Origin: Dactylorhiza incarnata
Taxonomy: Eukaryota > Streptophyta > Magnoliopsida > Asparagales > Orchidaceae
DNA length: 64,000 nucleotides
Assembly (NCBI GenBank): GCA_033032865.1
Contig: JAWHQI010000068.1
Span: 9,486,001-9,550,000 of the forward strand
Direction: 5' to 3'
Part shown: piece by piece, positions 1-8,997 of the stretch
Numbering within the stretch: position 1 is the first letter of the stretch
How the letters are laid out: every line of letters starts with the position of its first letter
Translations under genes and position numbers: made by a program
The notes under the pieces: model-generated
Told to the model about the DNA's origin: nothing
The model's input: the letters and a program-made list of their open reading frames with translations, nothing else
Databases searched by the model: none

Positions 1-884
1 GCTATGTGCGTTAGTTTTCTACAGGGAAAGCAGATTACTTCCTGCTTTGGATTCTTATCAAACCTGGGCATCCTTGAGTTCCACTCCTTTGTTCTTGAGT
101 CTTCTATTTTGACCCGTTTTCTAAACTTTTTGGCAAAGAGACTGAACATCTCTTCTTTAGGAGTGGAAGACTCTCCTTCAGTTGCCTTCAGAGCAATACT
201 CCTTTGGTTGGGAGTAGAGACTGTCTCCTTGGCCTCTGTCTCAGCCCTTCTTTAGTAGTTGCTCATAAAATTTGAGCTTTCCAAGCAAAGCATCAGTGGT
301 GATCTCTCTATGGAATCTGAACTCTCTGATGGCCCAGATCCTTAAGTCTCATGAGCTTGGGAAGCATATGAGAAGCTTATCATTGATTTCTGTCAGATAA
401 ATCTCCTTATCCAGATTTTTTTAGCTCATTAATGATGAGGCTGAACCTATCATACATCTCAGCCACATTCTCTTCAGTTTTCTATTGAAAGTTCTCATAT
501 TGGGATATGAGAAGGGACTTTTTGTCCTTTCTTTCATCAGAACTTCCTTCTACCAGTCTGGTCCGAGATTCCCAAATCTCTTTTGCTGAGTTGCAGTAAG
601 GCACTTTTTGGAATATGTCATTAAACATTATTGATACCAGAATATTCATGGCTTTGGCATACATTTCATTGCCTTTTTTTAGCATCTATCCATTCAGCTC
701 TAGGGACAGCTTCTTATAAACCCACTGGCATCCTTTCTGACTGGTTCTGGGGGACTTGAAATAATGACATAAAAATTTATTCATCAATAGAGTTCATGTA
801 TAAATTTATTCTGGCCTTCTAGAGTGTAAACTTATTAAGATTACACACTGGTGGTCTTGTTGATACATAGACCTTAGAACTCAT
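1..884 (-). pseudogene. Copia-1 gag relic (5' part of gag)
   Basis: Gag of a Ty1/copia-type retrotransposon, read on the minus strand from an ATG at 882-884 towards the left edge. The clearest piece is 482-685, which contains KEIWESRTRLVEGSSDERKD and KKSLLISQYENFQ, matching the UBN2-type copia Gag core. The N-terminal piece (NLNKFTL and NSIDE) is the same as in Copia-3 at 39.8-40.07 kb. Several in-frame stops and frame changes break it, so it makes no full protein. The protease and pol region, if present, lies left of the window. The plus-strand ORF at 4-255 is a shadow of it. Confidence 0.8.
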
Positions 885-964
885 TTTTTTGAAAATTGTT
901 TTCAAATATTGAAATATGTGAGAGGAGATCTTTTGATCAAGGTGTTAGCCTTTTTTTAATCAAC

Positions 965-981
965 TTAGCTATGATACCAAT
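965..981 (-). other. Copia-1 primer binding site (initiator Met tRNA)
   Basis: On the minus strand the sequence reads TGGTATCATAGC directly after the LTR end. It matches the TGGTATCAGAGC complement of the plant initiator methionine tRNA 3' end with one change. It fixes the element orientation (minus) and the LTR boundary at 982. Confidence 0.75.
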
Positions 982-1110
982 TGAAAGTGCACAGTGTAAC
1001 CTCTGAGTATTCTCTAGAGGGGGTGAATAGAGATTTAAAAATTTTACCCTAAATATACAAACACAATATAACTTATAACAACTATGCGATCAGAAAAACT
1101 AGCACAAAAT
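982..1110 (-). repeat. Copia-1 5' LTR, inner (U5) piece
   Basis: The piece starts TGAAAGTGCACAGTGT on the plus strand and matches the LTR ends at 24540 and 40154. It breaks off at 1110, where Copia-2 is inserted, and resumes at 22568 after the duplicated AAAAT. The two pieces together are about 1.58 kb, close to the 1.62-kb intact LTR of Copia-3. Confidence 0.85.
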
Positions 1111-2265
1111 TGTTGGAACATGGTCTTCCGCATCTCCGAGATTTGAGAATAACAAATCCTATGTGTATTTAATCTTGTGTGTTTAAGTGTGCAGGAAACA
1201 AAGTTCATATGACTCAAGGATTACATAAGAAAGTTGCCCCCAAATTTGAGCCAACAAATCCAACGTGCCCACTAGCGCCGGAGGTAGCACCTAGCGCCCG
1301 ACGCTAGCAGTGATTAGCGCAATTCCGGAGCACATATAGAAGGAGCTAGTGCCTGGCGGTAGTGGATAACATAGGCTGTAGCGCGGAGCACAGAAGTCAA
1401 GAGAGAAATGTTTCCTCGGATTGAAGATTTCCCATCGCAGAATATGTCCTAATCCGGGATAGCACCGGCGGTAGCGCTAGCGGAGGCGCTAGCGCTGAGG
1501 ATATAAAATGGACCCCTTGGATCCTTCTTCTTCATCCTCTTGAGATCCTAAATTCCAGAGCTTCGTGCCACACCATAGAGAGGAAGGTTCAGAGAGATAC
1601 TCCCACAAATCCATGAAGGCTTAAGGAGATCTGTGGAGAAGATTTCAACATGCATCATCATCATGAAAGACCGCATCGACTACGATCATACTCTGCGGGT
1701 CTTGGTCTACTTCTCCAAGAGATCCATATAGGGAGTTTTTATATTGTTGTTGTTATTTTATTTATCCACCTCTTTTGAATCGTGTAGTAAATTTGCCTCG
1801 TGTTGGCGACTAGGTCTGGGTAGGACTTAGGGTAGAAATTCACCTCGTGTTGGCGACAAGGTCTAAGGTGTAGGTCTAAAGGGTGCTCGAGGCCATATCT
1901 GGGGAAGGGTTGGCTAGAGCGGCTTTAGGCCGTATCCGGGGAACGATTGGCTAAAGCCAACCGGTTTATGGGGATACGAGTCGGTATAGAAAACAAAAAG
2001 AGTCTTTCATATTTCGCTTTGATTTCTACCGTCATTGAAATTGAATTTTGTAATCAATTTTATTAATAATAATCATGTATACTTTGTGTACTAAAATTGA
2101 TTTGATATTCATTTCTCTAAATTGTTTACTATCCTCTCTTTCATTATAAAATAATTTAGATCTTTTTTCAAAATCACTATTTTGATCTTTTATCATAAGC
2201 AAGTATTTCAAAATATAATATAAGTTTGTAAAACCCTTATTCACCCCCCCCCCCTAAGGGATCCT
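1111..2265 (+). repeat. Copia-2 5' LTR, main piece (ends at 10745 after nested insertion)
   Basis: It aligns along its length with the 3' LTR at 21395-22567. A poly-C run (11 C at 2244-2254; 16 C in the 3' copy) marks its far end. Athila-1 splits it at 2265; the last 17 bp (10729-10745) end in TCCAACA. Confidence 0.85.
1265..1508 (+). promoter_or_regulatory. Copia-2 U3: GCGCTAGC-type palindromes and TATA box
   Basis: The U3 holds repeated GC-rich inverted words built on TAGCGCC and GGCGCTA (for example 1475-1494, GCGCTAGCGGAGGCGCTAGC). They end about 6-10 nt before ATATAAAATGG at 1501-1511, a convincing TATA box. The 3' LTR copy shows the same layout, with its TATA box near 21786. This is the expected start of the element transcript. 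The role of the palindromes is inferred, not known. Confidence 0.6.
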
Positions 2266-4004
2266 TGATGAGTCCTGATCATATACACATATTTGGACTC
2301 ATCTAGGCCGGTTTTCTAGTCGTTTCACTGCACTTTAGCCCTGTTTCAGCTCATATTTTTCTATCTATGCTAGGTGCACTTCTTGGCCTAATTTGGTGTG
2401 TTTTATGCTTATTCCCTTTTGATAGCCTTATCATTTTGTTGAGTGCCACTTTCAGTGTCCTTATTAGCATTTCTGTAGAAATAGGAGTCGTGCAGGTGTT
2501 CCTGGTAAAATTCTGTACAGGAACACTGCGCACGATCACTGGTTCAATTGCGCACGACCACTAGTCGTGCGCCGCTGATCGTGTGCACTTAACCCTTTTT
2601 TCTGAGTTCTGTCTCGGACAGTGCGCACGACCACCTGCGATAGTGCGCACGACCACCATTCGTGTGCACTTAACATCAATTTCATGAGTTCTGTTTCGAC
2701 CAGTGCGCACGACCACCTGCGATAGTGCGCACGACCACCGGTCGTGCGCCACTGTTCGTGCGCACTTAACATCAATTTCATGAGTTCTGTTTCGACCAGT
2801 GCGCACGACCACCTACGATAGTGCGCACAACCACCGGTCGTGCGCCTCTGGTCGTGCGAACATGGTATTTTATAAATTTCATACTTTGTAGGCTCGACCC
2901 AGGCAGGCGCACGATCACAGAACTCCAGCGCGCACGACCACTGGTCGTGCGCCAATGACCGTGCGCACTGTTTATTCCAGTGCCTATAAATTGTCCTGCT
3001 CGCGATTTAGGTCGGGGATCCCGCATTTTTTGCTATCCAGTCCGCCGTTTTTGCCCCTTCCGCCGGTTCTCCGCCCCCCTAGGCCTCCTCCATCATCCTT
3101 GAGCTCCAAGGAGAGGTTTCTAGCCCAAAGATCGCCAACGTCGAGCAAGGAGATCGTGTATCGGAGTAGATTTGATCGTGACACGAAGAAGATGAGCCAT
3201 TGGGAGGAAGTGACAGCCCTCCTCTACCTCGGACGCAGTTGAAGACCGAGCTTGGATGCGGATTGACAACCCAGCGATTCCAACCGTGAATCTTCGGCAT
3301 GGCTTCGGATGTGGTCGACTCCTTTACCCTCTTTTCCTTCTTTATGTTGATGATTCTTTAAGTTAGACTCTTCTATATTTTGATGATATACACAATGAAT
3401 CTTGTTATGTAATGTCTATTTCATTTATTTGAGATTATACTATTCATATGTGTTTATGAGGTGCGCCCCCATCTAATTTCCATTTCGCTTTCATGTTCGT
3501 GTGTCGCACTAGCAATTGCTAGTGGCGTGCTTATCGACGAGGTGCTTGCGACCCTCATCTGTATGCCTACTCGTCCATCTGCCTACCGAAGCGTGGCATC
3601 GCGGCTCGTATTCCATTCGCCTAACGAAGCAGCGCGCTCAAGGCCTGCATAGTTCAATTCCGCTAGCCTACTCGTCCATCCGCCCAACGAAGTAGTTCGC
3701 TCAAGGCCTACGTGGTCTTCCATCCTGCTGAGCGAAGCTTTGCATAGCGGCATTGCATAGGAGTAGTTGTAATATTTTATTTTATTATTCACAAACCAAA
3801 TCCCTTTTGTCCGCACTCCACATATCGCTGGACTTCGATCTCAAGTCCTTCCTCGAACATTAACTCCACCTTCCTGTGTTCCTTGAGAGATTCGATACTC
3901 GGGGATTACTCCTCATTTTATATTACTTGAACGATCGGTACACTGCCGTTTCGTGTCGCAGTCTTACTACCGCCTATAGCGGTGTGCTAAGATTTGCGCC
4001 ATCA
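2266..4004 (+). repeat. Athila-1 5' LTR
   Basis: This LTR is 1739 bp and the 3' LTR 1731 bp; they are near-identical by eye except for shuffled units in the palindrome array. TG...CA ends are present. The downstream half carries tandem words around TCAAGGCC and CTACTCGTCCATC at about 3565-3730. Minus-strand ORFs in 2536-3026 are translations of the palindrome array, not genes. Confidence 0.9.
2535..2990 (+). promoter_or_regulatory. Athila-1 U3 palindrome array and TATA box
   Basis: Many copies of GCGCACGACCAC, often followed by its reverse complement GGTCGTGCGC, form near-perfect palindromes inside a tandem unit of about 97 bp (for example 2700-2795). The last arm ends at 2968, 16 nt before TATAAATT at 2985. 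The 3' LTR has the same arrangement (TATA box near 9709) with fewer or rearranged units. It probably sets the start of transcription. Palindromes rich in CpG may also be targets for methylation or proteins; that is inference. Confidence 0.65.
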
Positions 4005-4010
4005 AGTTTT

Positions 4011-4028
4011 TGGCGCCGTTGCCGGGGA
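4011..4028 (+). other. Athila-1 primer binding site (tRNA-Asp)
   Basis: TGGCGCCGTTGCCGGGGA is the exact complement of the plant tRNA-Asp(GUC) 3' end, the usual primer of Athila elements. It lies 6 nt after the LTR end. Confidence 0.85.
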
Positions 4029-4222
4029 ACTACAGTCTTGTGAGTTTTCTGGAGAGGAAGAACCTGAGAGAGATGCCCTTCCATTTGTAAATTGCATTCC
4101 TTTGTTTTATTTCCTCGTATTTTGTTTCCTGTTTTATATTAGGTTGCTTTAGTAATTATTGTTCGGTGTGGTATTTCGCACAATAGTGCCTCTCTTTTTT
4201 TGAATCGTTTTATCTTCGCACT

Positions 4223-5458
4223 ATGTGGGCACATCTTAATATCCGTTGCCGTTGGTGTAGAGATACTTCCCACTCTAGTGATGAATGCCCTACGGAGAAT
4301 AGTAGGCATGATTCTTATAGCCCAACATATGGAGCACCGACTTCGTCTGGTACTCCATATGGTGCGCGTAAGTCTTATGGCTACTCTGCTGAGCCTTTAC
4401 CGTCATACTTCTTTTCAGCTTCAGCTCCAGCTGTACCAAAGAAGCCCGCAAGGCAGTGCCGGTTTTGTCGGAGCACTGATAATGTCTTGAAGGACTGTGC
4501 CAAGTATCTTCGCCAATTGGACGAGGATGACGAGCCGGATATCCGGATCATCCCAACTCCTAACTCTGGCGACACACCTTCAACATCCGGTTATGTGTCT
4601 TTGTCACCTTCACATCTTGAAGGGTATGGTATGGACACGGACACCGGATGTGTGGCTGATCTATGCACCGACATTGCTGAGCCTATTCTCCATGTACATC
4701 CACCACCTCTAGTGGATTCGATTCTTTGTGAGGAGTTGGTGCTCGACTTTTACCGAAGCACTATTCTTCCCCCTATTGTGCATACTACATTCGTCTCTGA
4801 CGACATTATCGATGATGTGTCACAAGAGGAGGCTGTTGATCTGAGTGTTGTTCCTACTCCTATGGAGGAGGACAACCTTCTATGTGAAGAGGAGTTTACC
4901 TCAACACCGGTGGAGGAAGTCCAAATCCTAAGCCTGGCCACCGTTGATCCCGCTGAACCTTGTAGCATTGATGACAATGCAAACATTATTTCACTTCCCC
5001 AACCTGATGGGAGTGAGACCGGGATCACTCCCCCGTTTGATTTTTATTTAAGTCATTCTTCTTCTTTATTTCTTGATCCCACTTCTTTATCTGAACCTGT
5101 GCAGGTCGAGTCTTTACAGGTACTTCAGGAGGGCTTGGAGCACGATGCTCAAGTCAATGATGCTAGCATCCTCTCATGTGAGGAGGCTGATTCCCCCTCC
5201 GTAGAGGAAGCTCCACTCATTGCCATTTCCACCTGCCACCTCCCTGTTGACGACACCTTGCTAGGCAAGGATGTGTTTGGTGAGTTGAGTGAGGATATCT
5301 CCTCCTCTTCTTACTTTCTGTTTCCTCTACCTGCGTTATGTAGAAATTATCATTTGGGTAGAGGAGTAACTGTTTTATCACTGTATCGGTACCTGTTACT
5401 GACACGCGTATTAGAACAGTTACCTGTTCATTTCCTTTTTCATACGCCCATTAGCTAG
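4223..5458 (+). CDS. Athila-1 ORF1: zinc-knuckle acidic protein, unknown function
   Basis: 411 codons, intact. Near the N terminus is a CX2CX4HX4C zinc knuckle (CRWCRDTSHSSDEC, residues about 9-22). A second knuckle-like CRFCRSTDNVLKDC follows near residue 80, with Asn in place of the His. The rest is acidic and rich in Ser, Pro, Glu and Asp without a recognisable enzyme domain. The segment GSETGITP also occurs in the ORF of Athila-2, so the two proteins are related. A nucleic-acid-binding, Gag-like role is plausible from the knuckles and its position after the primer site. No Athila Gag core is present. The ATG was chosen as the first in the open frame after the leader. Confidence 0.6.
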   Translation: MWAHLNIRCRWCRDTSHSSDECPTENSRHDSYSPTYGAPTSSGTPYGARKSYGYSAEPLPSYFFSASAPAVPKKPARQCRFCRSTDNVLKDCAKYLRQLDEDDEPDIRIIPTPNSGDTPSTSGYVSLSPSHLEGYGMDTDTGCVADLCTDIAEPILHVHPPPLVDSILCEELVLDFYRSTILPPIVHTTFVSDDIIDDVSQEEAVDLSVVPTPMEEDNLLCEEEFTSTPVEEVQILSLATVDPAEPCSIDDNANIISLPQPDGSETGITPPFDFYLSHSSSLFLDPTSLSEPVQVESLQVLQEGLEHDAQVNDASILSCEEADSPSVEEAPLIAISTCHLPVDDTLLGKDVFGELSEDISSSSYFLFPLPALCRNYHLGRGVTVLSLYRYLLLTRVLEQLPVHFLFHTPIS

Positions 5459-5668
5459 AACCTTTAGTTTTTGAATAAGTCGTGCTGGGATGACATTAAC
5501 CCCAGCAGTTATCTTTCTTTTTCCTGAATTTTTATTTTTCTTCAAGCTTAGTTAAGTTGTTCATAAGGTTGTGATTGTCTCGCTGCATGCGCTGAACCCT
5601 ATTTGTATGCATACTGCACGGTGGATTGGGTTTTCACTACAAATTTGGCTTCCTGAAAATTCCCTTTG

Positions 5669-5744
5669 CGCACGACCATTGATCGTGCGCATTACTTATC
5701 GCGCACGACCACTAGTCGTGCGATCGGCCCAGATTATTATAAAA
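5669..5744 (+). promoter_or_regulatory. Candidate internal promoter of Athila-1: palindromes plus TATA box
   Basis: Two GCGCACGACCAY...GTCGTGCG palindromes (5669-5690 and 5701-5722) of the LTR type sit between the two ORFs. TATAAAA follows at 5738-5744, 15 nt after the last arm. This repeats the U3 layout of the LTRs (16 nt in the 5' LTR). ORF2 starts about 165 nt downstream. A second transcript for ORF2 is inferred from this layout alone. Confidence 0.5.
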
Positions 5745-5909
5745 CCCGATTCGCCCGAGCTATCTGCGCACATTTTAGGTTTCTGCTTTCGGGGTTCGTT
5801 CGCTGCTGTTCGTGCGCCGCTCCACTTGGTATCCTGCTGATCGTGCGTGCCGCCTCTCCTCCGGTGAGTTCCGTGGCATCCTCCCCTTTCTTATCCGCCA
5901 ATTGCTACC

Positions 5910-7187
5910 ATGAATGCGGGAGATCATCACTCCACCAAGACCTACCGTCGCTCAGGTCGGGCCTCTGCATCGCCGGCCCAGATCTTTGCATGTATGGGTA
6001 AATTCTCAAAGGCTGTGCACACCCGGCGCTACAACTCGCTAAAGGATAAGCCGTTTCTCTCTCAGAGATTGGTAGATTGGAATGAGCTTAGCTCAATCGG
6101 AGACAATGGAGTTTTGAGGGAGGCCATCCTCCTCCGCTACTCGTTCGATCACTGGAGTAAGGTGTTTGAGTGCGATGATCTTGGCTACAAAGAGCTCACC
6201 TTAGAGTTCCTTTCGACGTTCGAGTGGGAGGTGATGCCCTCCGGTTGCCGGCCGCCAACATGCTCTTTCCGAATTATGGGGAGTGTCGTCATGTTGTCTT
6301 TGTCGGAGCTCGATGTACACGCAGGCTTCTACACTGAAGCGGAGGCTGCTGCGATTGATTTTCAGAATATGGATGTCTCCTTCCCTGACGGCGTCACCCC
6401 GCGTGCCGCGTGGTGTGCTCTCACGGGATGGGACGAAGAGTATGTGGCCAAGAAAAGTAAATCCACCTGGATCGTCGCGCCTGCTCTCCGATTCTTGCAA
6501 CATGTCCTTAGTCATTCTCTTGTCGCCCGAGCACTCAGTCAGAACCTCGTGGGGTGGCAAGATTTGATCTCCCTATATAGTATGGAATTCCGGCAGCCCA
6601 TGCATCTGGGCTACATGCTTGCTTTCTTCTTCCATCACGAGGCCACCTACGGTCTCACTGGTGCCATTGGTGGTGCCTATTTTATCACACGCATTGCAAA
6701 GGGATTGGGGGTTTGGAGTCAGCTGCCTCTGATGGTGCAGGTGACTGCGCCCTCCTTCATCACCAGGGCCACCATGGTGAGCTTTCATCTACTTCGGGTC
6801 GTGGGGAAGAAGAGTAGCAGGAGTTTTGTGGTCGTGATGTCGGGTGATGCGCCTAGGGAGAGGCGTGATGATGAGGAGCATGGAGAGCCGGCTGAGCCAC
6901 CGACTACTCACCGTGAGATAGCTCTCCCGCAGCCGCGGCGTCAGTCATTCAAGCAGGAGCGGAGACCCAAGGAGGAGGGCAGTTCTTCACGAGGACAGGA
7001 GATTCCAAACGTCAACCAGCGTCTCGCCGATTTGGAAGCAAATCAGTATTGGTTGACAGACTTTGTCTACCAACAAGCTTTGAGGGGAGGGCTGCATGTA
7101 CCTCCACCTCCTGCTCGTTTTGAGTCTTCATCCAGGCGTCCTCCATCTCCTGTTATTATTCATGACACTGATAGCAACGAGGAGTGA
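5910..7187 (+). CDS. Athila-1 ORF2: ATHILA ORF-1-like protein
   Basis: 425 codons, intact. The segments DWNELSS, LTLEFLSTFEW and FRIMGSVVMLSLSELDVHAG resemble the ATHILA ORF-1 family (PF03078, Arabidopsis retrotransposon ORF-1), a plant-specific protein of Athila and related elements with no proven biochemical role. The N-terminal two thirds form the conserved-looking part. The C-terminal 130 residues are charged and proline-rich with a possible short coiled coil (VNQRLADLEANQYWLTDFVY). No transmembrane helix is obvious. Intact reading frame in an element without pol suggests recent activity or selection. A start at the second Met (residue 29, MGKFSKAV) is also possible. Confidence 0.7.
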   Translation: MNAGDHHSTKTYRRSGRASASPAQIFACMGKFSKAVHTRRYNSLKDKPFLSQRLVDWNELSSIGDNGVLREAILLRYSFDHWSKVFECDDLGYKELTLEFLSTFEWEVMPSGCRPPTCSFRIMGSVVMLSLSELDVHAGFYTEAEAAAIDFQNMDVSFPDGVTPRAAWCALTGWDEEYVAKKSKSTWIVAPALRFLQHVLSHSLVARALSQNLVGWQDLISLYSMEFRQPMHLGYMLAFFFHHEATYGLTGAIGGAYFITRIAKGLGVWSQLPLMVQVTAPSFITRATMVSFHLLRVVGKKSSRSFVVVMSGDAPRERRDDEEHGEPAEPPTTHREIALPQPRRQSFKQERRPKEEGSSSRGQEIPNVNQRLADLEANQYWLTDFVYQQALRGGLHVPPPPARFESSSRRPPSPVIIHDTDSNEE

Positions 7188-8997
7188 TTTTTAGTCATGT
7201 GTGCGAGTCAATCACAGCCCTGTCGTGTTTTTCTTGTTTTTATTAACTATCTTGTTATTTGACTAAGCATCTCTTAGTATGTTTTGTATTATTATTAACA
7301 TTAGTTTTGTGAATGCTCTTCTGGGCATCATTTTGGAACTTCATCTATATTATGTTCTCTTGTCTTTTTGGTGTTGTGCTTACTTTACTCGCAGGAGCAG
7401 TGATTTTTCGGGCAGGGAACCTGGTGATTTTCAGAATTTCACGCCAATTCTTCCGGTATGCTCACTTCTGAGCATGTGGTACACTCTTCCTTTTCTCATT
7501 AGTTGAATGTTTATAGGATCATTTTTTAGATTATGCTTTCACGTAAGTCTGGGGGAGAGTGAGAACCATGCACGTGCACGCACGCACGCATTCCGATAGT
7601 ATTATTATTTTAGCTTTTAGTTTATTTCAGTTTATAAGTTTTTCATATGCACTGCACACCACTACACCCACTTGAGCGCGTGCTTAGCTGTGTGTGTGCC
7701 GCGAGTTAAACTCATTTATTGAGCAAGATTCGGGCAAATCATCGTGCTGACTTAGGATTGTGAAACGGAGTAAAATGTTGACTCCTGCAGTGTCCTAGTC
7801 GAGTGCTCTCATTTCATGTAGAAATTTGAGTAGATTTAATTTTTCTGTATGCTTATAGTTTTATATTTTTCTATTTGCGTCAATACTGTTTATTCTACTC
7901 AAAATGGTGAATTCGGTGTGAATCAAACGGTAGTTTAGGGATGTGTGTAGCCGGGCATTAGGTTTGCATTGCTCGAGTCGGGAGGACGGATAGTCTTTTT
8001 CGTTGGCTAAGAACTTGCCCCAAGCTATTCTCGAAGCATGGGTATAGGTTAGTTCAGTGCACGAACGTGATGTAGGCCTTCATTTTGGCCCGGTTGAGCT
8101 TTGTACCAATCCTAATGTCTTACCCTCGTTAGCCCCGTTGTGCCTACCCCTTCTTTTGATTCAGCTCCACCATTATTTCACCAAAGCCTCATAGTCGATC
8201 CTAGTCGCGCACCCAAGTCGAGCTTTAGTATTTTATATATTCATTCAGGGTGTTGATGTGGTGGATATTTTTGTGAAAATGTGGATGTGCTTCAATGTTT
8301 AATCTGCTGATTTTGTTGTGAAAAGAAAAAAAAATAGAAAAGAGAAAAAGAAAATTGAAAAAAAAAAGGATAAGGAAGGAAAAAGTTTAATTGAAAATAA
8401 TTGTTGATTTGTATTTGGGAGTGGGCAGTGCACACACCCATTATTAAAAAGTTAAGTCTGGGGGTGTGGTGTACTCGCATATATTTGGGTTAGCGGATAG
8501 ATTATTATTTTTGTTTATGCTAGCTCATTTGGGTTTGGTGCGTAGCCTCCATGTTTATCCGTGTTTACCTCACTGAAACCCAAGCCCCATATTCACCTAA
8601 AGTCCTACTGATTCGTGAGTGAGCCAAACCAGTGCCGTGGAGAGAGTGCGAACAGGCAAGCCTATGGTCACCGACATTGGTTGATTCCTTTGGAGGTTGT
8701 CCTGAGCCCCGATCTTTGGCAATGCTCACCTTTGCGATTAGTTTATTTTCTCCCTACGCGTGACCGGATGATTCGCCGTGATTCTATTTTTGAGTAGTAA
8801 TAAATTTTTGATACGCATTTGAGAAACGTACACACTATTATGCATACTTAGAAATTTCCTCTGTTATTTTTTTATGCGTACGAGCACGCGACTTCGCATG
8901 GTACTCGGTGTCGCAATTTCTCTGTTAGCTAGTTGTTTTTCCCCGCCTGCTTAGATTTTGTTTGCTCGGGACGTGCAAACAGGTAAGTCTGGGGGTG
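7188..8997 (+). other. Athila-1 3' non-coding region with repeated polypurine-like tracts
   Basis: No gene is visible. It is collinear with 16424-18218 of Athila-2: the hairpin at 7458-7475 (ATGCTCA, loop CTTC, TGAGCAT), GGGGGAGAGTGAGAACCATG near 7551, GATGTAGGCC near 8069, a purine-rich run at about 8320-8390, and GTGGAGAGAGTGCGAA near 8636 are all shared. AAGTCTGGGGG occurs at about 7545, 8453 and 8985; the last copy abuts the 3' LTR and is the polypurine tract. Confidence 0.7.

Noticed and set aside
2536..3026. Minus-strand ORFs of 80-139 codons
   Set aside because: They translate the palindromic LTR array; repetitive peptides (RAHYRRWSCAL) reflect the DNA repeat and recur in the 3' LTR.
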